Positions 20,532-32,199 of a stretch of DNA of 64,000 nt are shown one piece after another. Below the pieces are notes generated by a model. The model did no database searches and had not been told where the DNA came from. It worked only from the letters and a program-made list of their open reading frames with translations. The translations under genes and the position numbers were made by a program. The DNA is from Blastobasis lacticolella (taxonomy: Eukaryota; Arthropoda; Insecta; Lepidoptera; Blastobasidae), in assembly GCA_905147135.1 (NCBI GenBank), contig LR990056.1:17804001-17868000 (forward strand). Reading direction: 5' to 3'. Each line of letters begins with the position of its first letter. Positions within the stretch are counted from its first letter, which is position 1.

Positions 20532-20719
20532 ATATAGAGCGAGGTTAGCGATAAGATCTTAAGTTTTTTAAAGTAAGGTCGACAACTCTCTGTTTGTCTT
20601 ATCCCAACTATCGCACGAATGCATTTCTTCTGAAGAATTAATACTCGCCCATGATTGGTGGCATTCCGCCAAAAAATTATACCGTATCTGATATTAAATT
20701 TAAATATTTGAGAAAACAT
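20532..20719 (-). pseudogene. CR1/Jockey-like RT C-terminus, upstream half
   Basis: The minus strand reads NIRYGIIFWRNATNHGRVLI, then LQKKCIRAIVGIRQTESCRP and KKLKILSLTSLYI, which is the post-catalytic region of CR1/Jockey-like reverse transcriptases (RYGIILWG...LQKRAIR...LFKKLKIL...SLYIYE). The frame continues at 14029 once the LTR element is left out. An adjoining 99-codon frame at 20677-20976 has no recognised domain. Confidence 0.65.
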
Positions 20720-21104
20720 ATAGTTATGATATTTAAAAACACCATTTGAGATTTAATTGAATCATTCCTATAACTTAGCACACTTGCGGCGCTGGCCTCA
20801 GCGATAAATTTCTCATTCACTAAATGTCTTTGAAATCGCCATTGAGGAACTTCAACAAAACAATTTCGGACCCATAGAATGTTCTGTGCGAAAATGCGTT
20901 CATAAATCACTCTTTGTGTACGTAGGATGTCTTTATTTTCATCAATTTTAGCCGTTTCTTTTGAGAGCTGGTTCATAATGGGGCTTTCCTTTAAGTACTT
21001 AATTCGATGTAAAAAGTGGATGTTAGGAAATGATCGTCTTTTTATTGAGCCGTCGTAGGCGGAAGGTTATTATGTATTCATATCTGGATTTTGAGGAACC
21101 TAAT

Positions 21105-21165
21105 GACGGGCTTCGGTGGCGTAATGGCGTAAGCAGGGCGGGTTCTAACCCGAGTTCCACTTTGT
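21105..21165 (+). repeat. tRNA-like SINE head
   Basis: GGCTTCGGTGGCGTAATGGC resembles a Pol III A box region and CGGGTTCTAACCCGAGTTCC a B box. A related SINE body follows at 21280-21470 after an intervening family B tail, so this is probably a broken SINE rather than a tRNA gene. Confidence 0.4.
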
Positions 21166-21184
21166 ATCATTGACTTTTTCTAGT

Positions 21185-21265
21185 TTTTTTTATGTTATAC
21201 GGCAGACAAACAGGCAAGCGGGTCACTTGATGGAAACTAGATACCGCCGCCTATCAGCAACACCA
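21185..21265 (-). mobile_element. Non-LTR 3' tail (family B), minus
   Basis: ACAAACAGGCAAGCGGGTCA and the CGCCGCCTATCAGCAACACC block, with a T-run on its left; last bases of the family only. It splits the SINE around it. Confidence 0.5.
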
Positions 21266-21279
21266 GCGTCACAGTTATG

Positions 21280-21470
21280 GACAAAAGTTGAACATTAACC
21301 AACGCTCTTACGGTGAAGCAAAACATCGCGATGAAAACTGCCCATTCAGGCGAGTGAATGTGTAACCATGACCCAATCTGGTTTGGTTGCCCTTTTAATA
21401 GGGTCGCGAAGGTCAGATAGCAGTCGCTGTGCTGTAATTACCTGATCTGCCAAATTATACATCATGGTGG
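21280..21470 (+). mobile_element. tRNA-derived SINE body (family S1)
   Basis: Matches 62600-62790 (plus) and 29720-29990 (minus): CTCTTACGGTGAAGCAAAAC, CATTCAGGCG, GTGTAACCATGACCCAATCT and GAAGGTCAGATAGCAGTCGC. Head lost or displaced. Confidence 0.55.
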
Positions 21471-21475
21471 AACTC

Positions 21476-21613
21476 TGAGACTGGTTGTAACCTAAGCGTA
21501 ATCCTAAGTCAAGGCTTAGATCCCTATAATTGACCAGAATGGTTGACCAGGTTTTCTTGGTCCACCTCACTTCGCCACACTTGGGGATCCTGAGACTGGT
21601 TGTAACCTAAGCG
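21476..21613. repeat. Short direct repeat pair
   Basis: The 20-mer TGAGACTGGTTGTAACCTAA occurs at 21476 and again 113 bp later, each followed by GCGTA. Confidence 0.5.
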
Positions 21614-22139
21614 TAGACTTAGACACAATGTTTTAAGAGCATATTACTGCTTTTCATCACGTACTTACTAAGCTCGCGTGTCAACTGGTAAAAATAAGTT
21701 CCAATCTATACACTTCTACACGGATTCATGTCCACTTTTACCAAATATTCCACTTACACTGGTTCAATATAGCACATTGTGAAACTAGTTTCGAAATGAA
21801 TAACTAAGAACTATTCCTTAGGAAATACTTGAAAAAATATTGGAAAAATTCAATGCTCTCTTTCCTTTCTTTCCTTATTTTTTCCATTAGTCAGTATCGG
21901 CGGTTAAAAACGTGGAGGAGGGTTGGGTGAACGCTGGGGTGGGGTGAGGGGGAGGGACTGGTGTCAAAGATTGACAAATTATTAAAAATTAATTTCTCGA
22001 TAAGGTGGCTCGGTAGGGATGTGGAGACGCCGATATCGACTGCTAGGTTTTAATAGCTAAACATGACACATTCACTACCAGGTTTTTTCGCTTGTGAAAA
22101 GCTTCAGTAATCGTAATTCAATATTTTTTATTAACTTAT

Positions 22140-22260
22140 GAACGTTGACTTTGTGGCTTCTATGTGTAACCATAAGAACCTAGTCTCTAGATGGTGCCAA
22201 ACATGTTGTTCTTTTCTATTTGCAAGTAGGTGATGAATTTAAGCCGATTGTGAATTTGTA
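22140..22260. repeat. Dispersed repeat, ATGGTGCCAAACATG family, copy 1
   Basis: The blocks ATGGTGCCAAACATGTTGTT and GATTGTGAATTTGTAACAAC recur, diverged, at 22605-22735 in the same orientation. Class unknown. Confidence 0.4.
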
Positions 22261-22261
22261 A

Positions 22262-22456
22262 CAACAACACTTTTTTTTTTTTTTAATGCTACGCAGTGAC
22301 AAACGCGCATACAGCCCGCCTGATGGTAAGCGGTAACTGTCACCCATATTATCTACGATTCATGCATTTAGGTTACAAGCAACCGTAATGCAGAACCGCA
22401 GGTGCGTTGTAACTGTGAGGGCAAAGATGAAATGCCTCATGTCTGTAATTGCGTAA
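22262..22456 (-). repeat. Dispersed repeat family E, copy 2
   Basis: Partner of 7695-7880, starting beside a T-run at 22271-22284, consistent with an A-tailed retroelement end on the minus strand. Confidence 0.5.
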
Positions 22457-22604
22457 TGTTATATCGTTAACTACATATGTCAACACCGTGGCTTATACTC
22501 TACAACCCAGTCGGTACTTCAGGCTAGCAAAAGAGGTGTGTCAGGATCGCAGCTTGTGGCACACAATAGTCTCTAAGTGTAAGTGTATGTATTGTAATTC
22601 TGAC

Positions 22605-22735
22605 GTCTATATGTAACGTAGCTTTAGCCCCATTAGTAATCCCAATATGGTGCCAAACATGTAGTTCTCTTCTGGTGGCAAGTTAGCGATAATTAGAGCC
22701 GATGATGTATTTGTGACAAGAACACGTTATTGATT
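22605..22735. repeat. Dispersed repeat, ATGGTGCCAAACATG family, copy 2
   Basis: Diverged partner of 22140-22260. Confidence 0.4.
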
Positions 22736-22739
22736 GACA

Positions 22740-23190
22740 TCTTTATGTTGCAGTTATATGTACTCGACATTTGAAAAATGTAGGCTCGTTGCTTAAAGGC
22801 TCCTTTGTCCTTTGTAGTTCAGAACAACATTTTGTATTCAAAGACCATTTTACGCTATTTTTCTGCGACCGTGCACGTCACTGACCAATTCAGCGAGAAG
22901 GTTCCGCTTGAACAACTGAGAAAGTGAAAGGTCACCGTCCTATAATGCCAAATTCTTTCTCAATAAATTTCTCAGCCTCAAGGTCGTAGGGAGCCAATGG
23001 ACGCAGGAGGCATAACGTCGATTGTTTTTGAAGTGAAACGTCTTTATGATCACATTGAAACATTATGAGTACTAAGTCAGAAAACTGGACCGTTACGAAA
23101 ATGTGTCTATCGTCTTACCTTTTTTTTGGATTTTTGTATTTTGTATCCAATAACGGACAATTAATTATTATTTGACTATTTGCATAAATT
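22740..23190. other. Intergenic stretch, nothing recognised
   Basis: No coding signature or window-internal repeat found. Confidence 0.35.
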
Positions 23191-23192
23191 AC

Positions 23193-23480
23193 CTACCATT
23201 TTGTGCCGGTGGCCGTGGAGACCTTGGGCTGTTGGAGCGCAGAGGCTAAGAGCTTTGTGGGGGAAATAGGCCGTAGGCTCGGAGATATCACGGGTGACTC
23301 CCGCTCCAGGTCGTTCTTGGTGCAGAGGTTGGCCATTGCGATTCAACGCGGTAATGCAGCGAGCGTGATGGGCACCTTTGCACCGGGAGCGGTCAGGGGT
23401 GGGTTATTTGGCTGACATGGATATATTGTTAAAATTAGTATTAAGTTTTGACATTGTGACTTTGTATTATTGTATTTTTA
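23193..23480 (+). mobile_element. 5'-truncated second copy of the RLE retrotransposon
   Basis: Similarity to 9775-10080 begins at CTACCATTTTGTGCCGGTGG and includes the last 70 codons (23203-23412, ending at the same GLFG stop) and the 3' untranslated stretch through TTTGTATTATTGTATTTTT. The protein differs from the longer copy at very few positions. The first Met shown by an open frame at 23203 is not a real start. The sharp 5' truncation with a preserved 3' end is the expected product of target-primed reverse transcription. Confidence 0.8.
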
Positions 23481-23814
23481 TGGAATTTTAAAATATTATA
23501 ACATATAATACAAAAATATAGTATGTCCGAAAAATATTTAAAAATTAAATATGTTGACCTCTGTAAGTGCAAGAGCCAGCAAGAAATACAAATCACGTCT
23601 ATCGTCAGAAAGAGGGTTCCATGGGCCACACGTAGGTACTCCAACGTCCGGCGCTGATTGAGCGAGGCGGTTTCGAGAGCGTCTCAAAGCTGCCAAGGCA
23701 CGCTTAGTAAACGACGCCTAGTCCTCGAGCACCACTACCATTGCCACAGACCCCGCGTTTAGCGTTTCACGTTAAAACCTACGGCCGACACAGCTCATCC
23801 GATTTTTATTTTAT

Positions 23815-24115
23815 TAGAATGAGTCAGACAGGTGGCCCCCATCTAGCCTGGCATCACACCTAATAGTAAGTGTCGATGCGGCCGGGGATGGACCATGTCT
23901 GTCTAGAAAAAGCCTATTCAGTCTGGCGTTGAAGGTGTCCAGATTGACAATACACACCAGCAGGCAACGTTGCATTCCTTAGCCGTTCGCATTATAAAGG
24001 TTGAAAAAAAGGTTTGTACGGATAGCTGGAAAATCTTCGACACAAAGAATGAACGTCTGCGTGCGTCGCGTTTTCCGATGACGGAAAGGAGCCGTCGTAG
24101 TATGGGGAAGGTCTA
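23815..24115 (-). mobile_element. 5'-truncated non-LTR 3' end (tail family C), decayed
   Basis: The minus strand shows the counterpart of 6052-6390: remnants of the FRHRK segment, the ASVF-type block, the [16 protein letters not shown] end and the CACTTACTATTAGGTGTGAT tail. Small indels break the frame. Confidence 0.55.
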
Positions 24116-24119
24116 ATGT

Positions 24120-24770
24120 TAAAATGAACAAATCGACCAATTATAGAGTCATCTATAAATCATCTCGTCTATAAGATCATAGTAACATTTCTACCTACGG
24201 GTACGAATCTAAACACGCTACCAACAGACTATCTAAACAAACACGAGCAAGTAACCCTTCACCACAGCCAAACGCCGAACGGAGGCGAAGGGAAGCAAAC
24301 AGCAATAATTGACACGCGATGCTGCTCTCCTGACAGCCTCAAGTTCGATGGCACAAGTTTTTACGAGCATGTTAGACACGCAATAAGAGCATGTTTATGT
24401 TATACCCGCCACATGTGTGGCGGTACAAGACAACACAGACATTACGGAGGGAAATGAACTTTCCGAACGCTTGTTCGGAGTTCAAAGAGTTTTGGTGAGG
24501 GGGTTGTGAACTCTGGTAACAGACTTCCGATTTTAATTCAATTATTATTATAATAGGAAGAGACGAGTTAGGAAACGGTAAAGTTTGAAAAAGGATAAGA
24601 TTAAAAAAATTACGAAGTCGTCCGGAGCGTAATTTTGCTTTGTCAATATTTACTTAAAGTCGATTTCAATCAAGAAAAATAGAAAATAATTGAGCGCGAC
24701 TAATGCGTGAGAGGAACGCACAACAAGAGGGTCTGTGTAAAAGTGACTGAAGCAAAAGTTGTAGAGAATA
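24120..24770. other. Intergenic stretch, nothing recognised
   Basis: No domain or repeat recognised. Confidence 0.35.
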
Positions 24771-24789
24771 TTATGTAGATTGCCTTTGT

Positions 24790-25235
24790 ATAAGATTTTT
24801 TTTCATGCCACTAAGGTGACAAACAAGCTTACGGCCTGCCTGATGGTAAGCAGTCACGGGCATCACCCACGCATTGCCGACCGCGTAAAACCTTTTTACC
24901 CTTTTCTTGAAGAACTCCATGTTGTACTCTCCAGGGTAAACCTCTCCAGGTAGTTCATTCCACAACCTTAGTGTGCGTGGGAAAAAGTTCCTTTGGAACC
25001 ACACAGTTCGCGACTAATTTGGCTCCACGGGGTGTGTGTGGATAAACTCCCTGTCGGTGGGAGCGGTGCATTGATAGAATGTAACTGTAGGCATCATGTC
25101 AAACAGTTCTTCAGAACAAACACCGTTGTACAAGCGGTAGAACACCCAAACGTAGGCGAAATCCCTCCGCTGACTCAACGGCTCAATATCACTTGTGAGC
25201 ATAGTATCATTGACAATTCTCACAGCGCGCTTTTT
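24790..25235 (-). pseudogene. Non-LTR RT C-terminus (tail family A), frameshifted
   Basis: Two overlapping minus frames make up the same region as 1-345. The upstream one (25223-25014) has FAYVWVFYRLYNGVCSEELF; the downstream one (25004-24771) has FFPRTLRLWNELPGEVYPGE, then loses frame at the GRQR position. The tail ACCATCAGGCAGGCCGTAAG follows at 24834-24853. It is a longer but more damaged copy than the one at the start of the window. Confidence 0.6.
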
Positions 25236-25389
25236 TTGCTATAGGTCGCCGTTTTCGAGTTATAATATGTGATTAATGCATTAATTTCGATGACACGAAA
25301 ACGAGCGTAATTGTTACAAATACAGGATTAAATGTTTAATTATTACTCAATGAGAGCGACAAATGCGGGATGTCAGTTGTATTTTTTTT

Positions 25390-25475
25390 TATAATTGGAC
25401 TAGCCTTGCAATTGACCGCCATCTCACCTGGTGGTAAGTGACGATGCGACCGATGATGGAGCATTCCGGTATTTT
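25390..25475 (-). mobile_element. Non-LTR 3' tail (family C), minus
   Basis: CATCTCACCTGGTGGTAAGT and GATGCGACCGATGATGGAGC on plus match the end of the copy at 6300-6370 inverted; a T-run at 25381-25390 is its A-tail. Confidence 0.55.
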
Positions 25476-25489
25476 TAAACCACGACGAA

Positions 25490-25640
25490 ACAAGAGGGTC
25501 TGTGTATCTGTCGATCTGTGAATGGGTGTGTCAGTCTGTGACATTAGCTCCCGAACGGATTGACCGATTTCGATGCGTGAAAACTTAGATTACTTTTATT
25601 CTAATCGGTTCAGCTGTTTAGGAAATAGTCATCTTGGCGT
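25490..25640 (+). repeat. Dispersed repeat family H
   Basis: Carries GTGACATTAGCTCCCGAACG, GATTGACCGATTTCGATGCG and CGGTTCAGCTGTTTAGGAAA. One of the two longest copies (compare 55085-55260). Confidence 0.5.
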
Positions 25641-25699
25641 TAAGGTCGCGGTTGTGCCCTCGCGTCCGCGTATTAAACGCCAACATGATGATAATTAAA

Positions 25700-27020
25700 A
25701 AACCCAACCTTCAGAAGCAATAATAAGCTACTCTCTAATAATATTAGGCCTTACACACACAAATTCAGTTATACTCAAACTGGGATTTCCAGGGGTCACC
25801 AACCTTGTTAGTTTCGTAAGTAACTTTAAACTTAGCCGTGAACTTAGGGCTTCAGCATCTTTGGAGCTTAACCTTTCGTTAGACAATGGGATAATGCTTC
25901 TATTGAAGCTGAGCCGGAGTGTTGCTTGGAGCTCTTCTGTTATGACTTTGCTGTGTATGACTTAAATATAAAGAAAGATATCCTTTGTTAATATTACCAA
26001 TTTATTTATAGCATAGAATATATTATATAGGAAGTATATATTTTCGCAAATATATTAATTGAAAATTAATACTCAATTTCGAAAAAAAAAACATATTTAT
26101 TTATTTATTTATAACAATTAAATGTCGATAAGTCTCTAATATTAAATATGACAGATTTTCTGAAATTTTGACAAGTGTTTGAATATACCCCTTTTCAGTT
26201 GTGCCTCATTCATCAGATGTAATTTTGTGAAAAGCGTAGATATCACTATAACATCTTTTAGCTTCATCTTTTTTTATCTTCTCTATGTAAAATAATGACG
26301 GACGATTTCATTCACACCTGCAAGTACTTGGCATTGTTACTGTACACGTGCAAGATGAGGAATGAGCCTCCCGAAGTCTTTCCTTAGCACTATAGCATAG
26401 GTTTCCTCAAAAGGCATCTCTATAGGTATCGCTCCCCTTAAGTTGCAGATATCTTGAACGACGATGGCCGATTTCCATCAGATAGACCGTCCGTCCATGT
26501 GCCCTCCACCCTAGGCAATATTTAAAAAAATTACTTTATTTCAAATTTGAAGAATTTATCATTTTTCTGTCTTTACAACATTAGGCGGGATCGGCACAAA
26601 TTGAAGAATTAAAGAAAAAATACTTGCCATCCAAATAAAGCTACCAGGCGAGCAGAAACAAGAAGCGCTTCCAAGACCTCCACGAGGCGACTCCATGAAA
26701 GGGTTGGGTACGGCGCCGGCGGCAGTGCCGGCTAAGCCGCTTATCAGATTCTGTCGGGACTTTTAAAACTTGCCCGGTTTGTGCCCGGATGAGTGTCAAG
26801 TGATTTTTATTTAGCACCCGTCTCGACTCGGGATTTCCCGGGATCCTTTTTATCCAGATTAGTGTACTGTGTCCAGCGAGTTAGCGACTATAGTCTCAAC
26901 TATAGTGTGTTCCGCTTTTTTGTTTGTATCCGACTCCGATGTCTACTCGAGCTCCTTGCTTATTTTTGGCGAATAGGGACAAAAGTTAAAAGGCATTTGA
27001 TTGTTATTGAGTACAGTTTT
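25700..27020. other. Intergenic stretch, nothing recognised
   Basis: Mixed AT-rich and moderately GC sequence. No domain, tRNA or repeat could be supported. Confidence 0.35.
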
Positions 27021-27026
27021 ATACAT

Positions 27027-27200
27027 CTTCTATCTATATATATTATATATATATATATAAAATATATATATAAAAGAAAGTCGTGTTTGTTACAACACTT
27101 ATAACTCGAGAACGGCTGGACCGATTGCCATGGTTTTTGATTTGTTGGATTTGTTTCCTTCCCGAATAGCAGAATACATCTTAAAAACAATGAAAACTCG
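27027..27200 (+). mobile_element. Helitron-like 5' end
   Basis: A TCTATATATATA-type start followed by TATATAAAAGAAAGTCGTGT, a TTACAACACTTATAACTCGA block and GAACGGCTGGACCGATTGCC. This order is what I recall from 5' ends of non-autonomous lepidopteran Helitrons. No matching 3' end was found nearby and no Rep/helicase gene is present, so the call rests on the terminus alone. Confidence 0.45.
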
Positions 27201-27398
27201 ATATGTGTAATGAATACTTAATCATTTCAATAGATGCTGATTTGTTTATTACATGTCAAACATTTGTTGTCCAATCCTGTCAAATAGTGTAGTCAATAGT
27301 CAATTTTTTTTTTTGGAGCTTATGGCCTGGTTGCTGAGACCTTTAAGCCACAACTTTATTTTTTTCCGAAGACATCATGTGTGCGTTCAGAAATTTAT

Positions 27399-27680
27399 TT
27401 TTTGTAAAATGTCTACAAAGTTCAGGTACTGTTATATTTGTTTGTTTTAGACATTAATTTTCGAAAATTATTTATTAATTATTTAATTTTTAATTCCCGA
27501 AAATAATACCTAAGATTTATTCTACAGTAAAAACATTATTTTTTGTAAAATGTCTACAAAGTTCAGGTACTGTTATATTTGTTTGTTTTAGACATTAATT
27601 TTCGAAAATTATTTATTAATTATTTAATTTTTAATTCCCGAAAATAATACCTAAGATTTATTCTACAGTAAAAACATAAA
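27399..27680. repeat. 141-bp perfect tandem duplication
   Basis: The unit beginning TTTTTTGTAAAATGTCTACA and ending CTACAGTAAAAACAT occurs twice with a 141-bp period and no difference that I can see. A third, diverged trace (AAGTTCAGGCACTGTTATTA) is near 27867. Confidence 0.85.
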
Positions 27681-27899
27681 ATCATCGGAAAGGAACGGAA
27701 TTTAGGAAATAAAAAATCAGTTGGTAAAGGTTATAAGATTAAGGAAAAAAAATCTACAGGTTAACAAAAGTGTACATGTCTTTTTATAGGTTGTCTATGA
27801 TTTTTCTTGATAAGCTATTCATACGTAGTGGTTATATACTCTTTGAGCTATTGTCTATGTCTCGAAAGTTCAGGCACTGTTATTATATTTGGTGGTTTT

Positions 27900-29710
27900 A
27901 TTTTATGCGAGTGCACATTTTAATAACAATGCCGCGTCCTAGAAGATCTAATCATTCCCAAAAAAGTGCCGTACCAATAAGGAAACCGCTTACATTTAAT
28001 GTTTACTTTCAACTTGTAATTTACCACTAGTGTAGGTATTATCACGAGTTCATATGCATACTGCTGAACTTTTAAAATCTAAACCTCATAATGTTTGATT
28101 ACCTACCTACCGTCCGACATTGGGAACTAAAACCGTCGACATCGCATTTTCGCCCATATCCCACCGAAATAGAGTAATAGTGTAATCAAATTGGCCTTTC
28201 GATCCAGTCGGCGCCGCATAAAACGTACTCACCGCTGACATAACGTCTGCGAAGTGATCCGATTACAATGGAATCGGGATCGTAATGGAAATTGCGCGCC
28301 CGCTGTATGAGTCGGCATCTTTATTTAATCGAATCGGGCCACCGGAGCCTGCCAGAGAGTTATTTTTAACTGGCGAATGGGGAAAGCTCTTGAGATTTCT
28401 GCGACCCTGGTACTGCCAAAACAGAAATATTATTACAAAAGTATTATCACATACACGTGAAAAGTATTATTTATAAGAAATAATTGGATGCTCGATGTGT
28501 TTGAGCGAAACACAAAAATAAATAAAGCAAAAAGTTATTACAATAGCTAAAATGTATAAACAACTTCGTTGGATTACTCACAAAATTGCCAAGAAGGTTG
28601 AGAAGTTAACAAAGGATGTCCAATTTAGAGTAATAGATTTTGATGAGCAGTAAAGTAACAATCAGACCTTCACGATAACAATAAAATTGTTTTTGGGATA
28701 AAGGGGTGAAATTTTAGTGAATTTAAAGTCGTCATTGTCCGTACTGAAACTGTCAAAACAAACATTAACTGCTGATATTTTAATGACGGATTTTACACGC
28801 TGTGCCGGCTAATCTTCGCACGTCTTTTTCCGGAGATTTTCCGAGTAAAATTGGGTTATAACGATCCAGAAACATTCCTGTGGGAACTAGATACCACTTC
28901 AGAATAAATTATATCCTATGTGCTATTCTGAGATATAAGCTTTACTTAAACCATGTAATATAGAAGTTATTATATTGTATGAGAATCGTACCTACCAAAC
29001 TCAAAATAAAAAGGGATATGTTGGGGCACTTTTGTACTAACCACCCCTGCAATATAACCAACAAATCAAAAGAAGAATTATTCAAATCGGTCCAGCCGTT
29101 TTCGAGTTATAGCGAGATTAAGAAAGAGCAATTAATTGATTTCTATGAAGATTGTATCATTTATAAACAAAATATCTAGTATACCACATCTATTTTGCAG
29201 TAAATTATTATATATGATTGATGTACATATTATGAATATGATAACGGCATATATAAAATTTCTGGCGACTTTGATGTTTTTTTAGCCAAGACCTTTCATC
29301 AAAATATGTTTAGGTAGTAGTTGTTTTTGCGTGAAGGAGTAACCAACATCCAAACTTCTATTTATAAACTTTCGAATTTATAAAATTAGGTTAACCTAAT
29401 CGACTCCACTCTGCCCCGAGCCAGTACTGTGCTTTGGAAGACTCTTAATGCCTTGACATAGCATTTACCGAAGTTAAACCTCAAAGTAACTATGTAATAA
29501 AGAAACGATGTAAACATATTTTTTATTAAAGGGAGGCAAACGAGTAAACGTATCATTATAGCTTGCAATTAATTTGCTATTCACTTTAAATAAATCCCCT
29601 ATTTGAGCTTAACGTTAATTTGTAAATTTAGGGTAGTTTTGTCCATTGCTTGCTATTCACTAACTATTTTAGTAAATAATGATATTGGCGCTAATGTTCC
29701 GCTGTTTCCG
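27900..29710. other. Intergenic stretch, nothing firm
   Basis: Only a short TCGGTCCAGCCGTTTTCGAG motif near 29087, of the kind seen in Helitron-like repeats, stands out. Open frames here (for example 28285-28476) have no recognised domain. Confidence 0.35.
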
Positions 29711-29719
29711 CGCGCGATG

Positions 29720-30035
29720 GCCGGAAGTCCACCTAGACTATGATCCAGGATTTACAGAACAGATAATTGCAGTGGAGCGACTACCATCTGACCGTGAACC
29801 TGATACTAAGAGAATCTGATAGGATTGTTTCATGGTTACACATTCAAACGCCTGAATGTGCAGGTTTCATCACGATGTTTTCTCTCACTGTAAGAGCATC
29901 GATTAGTATTCAACTAATATACCTACATTACTCAGAAAAGAGTTATTGGTACATGGCGGCAGCGGAATACGGACCCGGTACTTAACTCTCGCTTAGGAAT
30001 TGGATGCCTTCACCACTACGCCAATATGGTGTATT
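29720..30035 (-). mobile_element. tRNA-derived SINE (family S1), minus
   Basis: Read on minus: head CACCATATTGGCGTAGTGGT then GAAGGCATCC (A-box-like) and ACCGGGTCCGTATTCC (B-box-like), then GCCATGTACCAATAACTCTT, CTCTTACAGTGAGAGAAAAC, CACATTCAGGCG and the 3' part ending near GATCATAGTCTAGGTGGACT. It is the most complete copy of the family, with others at 21280-21470 and 62520-62800. Confidence 0.6.
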
Positions 30036-30304
30036 ATGGTATATGAATAAATAAGCATAATATATATTATGCAAACTATTGTAGTAATAGCATCAAAAAG
30101 TCCGTTTCCACGAAGGTCTTCTGTTCCCCTGAACACGAATATTTCACTCGCAACGGCAACAAATTCAGCTCTCGATTTATTCAGTTTCAGCCGGGATTTG
30201 CAAAACAATCTTCGGGACTCGATTGCGCAATCAATGGGTGACTATTAGCTTTGATCGATTACGAGATTACGGCGCGTCACGGCGTGGAAATAAATAATGA
30301 TATT

Positions 30305-30500
30305 CAAAGGCTCTGAAGGGGTCCGACTTTAAAACGAGAGGTACTAGGATCTATCCCCAGAGCAGCCACGTACCAATAACTTTTTCTGGGTCTGGTATTT
30401 CCGGGCTCGGTCCGGCCGTGAGCGGCGTGAGGTAGGTGTACTCCGGTCCCGGGGCGACCGATATGTCACCTGAATGTGGCGGTTTCCTCACGAAGTTTTC
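30305..30500. repeat. Rearranged SINE S1-like fragment
   Basis: GCCACGTACCAATAACTTTT on plus matches the S1 body, whereas GAATGTGGCGGTTTCCTCAC further right matches the family inverted, so two pieces appear to be joined. Confidence 0.35.
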
Positions 30501-30639
30501 TTTATTGAGTAGGACATTAAATAATATCGTGAGTTGTTGGCCGCCCCAGGAGCGGAGCACCCCCACCCTACACCGACAACGGCCAGACCATGTTCGACCT
30601 GACCGGTATTGACCAGACATTATTCATATTGCCCAGGCA

Positions 30640-31860
30640 TTATAAACAATGCCCGGATTAATCACTTGGTCCATAACGTATACAGCATAACTCTTCCTAA
30701 ATAAATCGAAATTATATTCGCAAAATAGCTACTATCTATGCACGATCGTCGAGATACTGCTGATATCGGATTGCAGCTCAATTTGCTGGGACGTCTGTAA
30801 GACTGCGTGGAATGGAACGTGCCTCTTCAAAGCGCATCGCTCTCGCGTGCAACGGAACGCTAGATGGAGGAGGTTATTAGGTTCGGAGAAATGCTTCTGC
30901 CCGCATTGCTTCTTGTTAATTTCATGCACAAACGGACGGGGATTCGAATCGAGCGCTCCATATCACAACATGTTAGTATTCTGACTATTTGTGAAGAGGT
31001 ATTGATGTTGCCGCAAGGTTTTGAAATTGTTCGTCTTTAATCGAACGTGGTGTAGTCAGGATACGTTTCATTATCACCATCATCGAGCTAAGACCTTAGA
31101 CAGCGTCATTCTTAATGATACCGCACTTTCTCTGATGGCTGTAGGCCTGCCAACACGGGAAAGACAGATTCGGTCTCACAGTGAACAGACTAGATAAACG
31201 TTATATTATAAACGGTCGAAAATTTGTGAACTGTTACACTCTAATACAATAGGTATTTTCAGACTTCTACTTAAAACTTTACTAGTAAAAAAAAATATTT
31301 CAGCGTGCCTTGCTAGATGGCGTTGCTTACACAGGATTCTCAGGAGGTGGTTTTTCTTAATTATACTAGACATACCTATATAATATAATATAGCGTTCCG
31401 GCTCTGCCTGGCATTGTCGAGCACGGTTCGGTCGTGGTTGGCGAGGGATACGTTTATCTACGGCCATAGGGCGGTCAGCGTATCACTGTATGTTTCCTTT
31501 CTACTTTCCTACCCCCCTTCCTTCCTTCCTTTTTGACGATTGAAAGAGATAATTTTAATGTCCTAATCAATAAAGAAATTTTGAATTTTGAATTCTAAAC
31601 TATTGAATTTGGTAACCGAAGGGTAACTCGGAAAAGGTGAAGTACCTTTTCTGAGAAGAAGGCGCAAATCTTTCATCAATTTTATACATCTAACGGTCTC
31701 GTTTTGATTACGCGGTAGGAAAGCAGGAAGATTCCCTTAAAATGTCGTTTTGATTTTTTTGAGAGGCGTGCATGAGGCGTGTCTAATCAACGCCATCTTT
31801 TACAATTATTTGAACAATATTTTCTTTTTAATCGGTTCTCGAAAAATATCCAATTTTTCA
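30640..31860. other. Intergenic stretch, nothing recognised
   Basis: No supported gene or repeat. Confidence 0.35.
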
Positions 31861-31864
31861 CTAA

Positions 31865-31935
31865 ACCAAGATTTTAATGCGGTTTTCAGCAATAGATACG
31901 AGTGATTCAAGAGGAAGGTTTATTTACAAGCAAGA
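31865..31935 (+). repeat. Helitron-like 3' region fragment
   Basis: TTTTAATGCGGTTTTCAGCA and GTGATTCAAGAGGAAGGTTT parallel the segment upstream of the Helitron-like 3' end at 56980-57115. The terminal hairpin is absent here. Confidence 0.35.
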
Positions 31936-32120
31936 AAAAATAGGGTAGGTCAAAGTATGTGTAGGATGGGTGTAGGGTAGCGTAGGAGTTGAAGTAGAGT
32001 GATATAGGATAGAGGTAGGGGTAGGACGCCACGTAAACGAAGTCGCGACGTGTTCACTGTGTGTGAATTAATGAAAGCATGTCCGTTCCTGTACTACTAG
32101 AACACGCAGGAATGGATCCA

Positions 32121-32159
32121 GGGGGGGGGGGGAAACGGGTGCAACCCCCCCCCCCCCCC
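32121..32159. repeat. G12 / C15 homopolymer hairpin
   Basis: A run of 12 G (32121-32132) and a run of 15 C (32145-32159) are separated by 12 bases and can pair completely. A TGGATCC motif sits directly before the G-run. Confidence 0.8.
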
Positions 32160-32199
32160 TCAGCTCCGACTCAGACTCACAATCGCCTACGGGTTTATG

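Noticed and set aside
20677..20976. 99-codon minus frame next to the RT fragment
   Set aside because: No family recognised; it may be part of the same decayed element or chance, and cannot be supported as a gene.
28285..28476. 63-codon plus frame as a possible host exon
   Set aside because: No domain, splice context or repeat evidence supports it.
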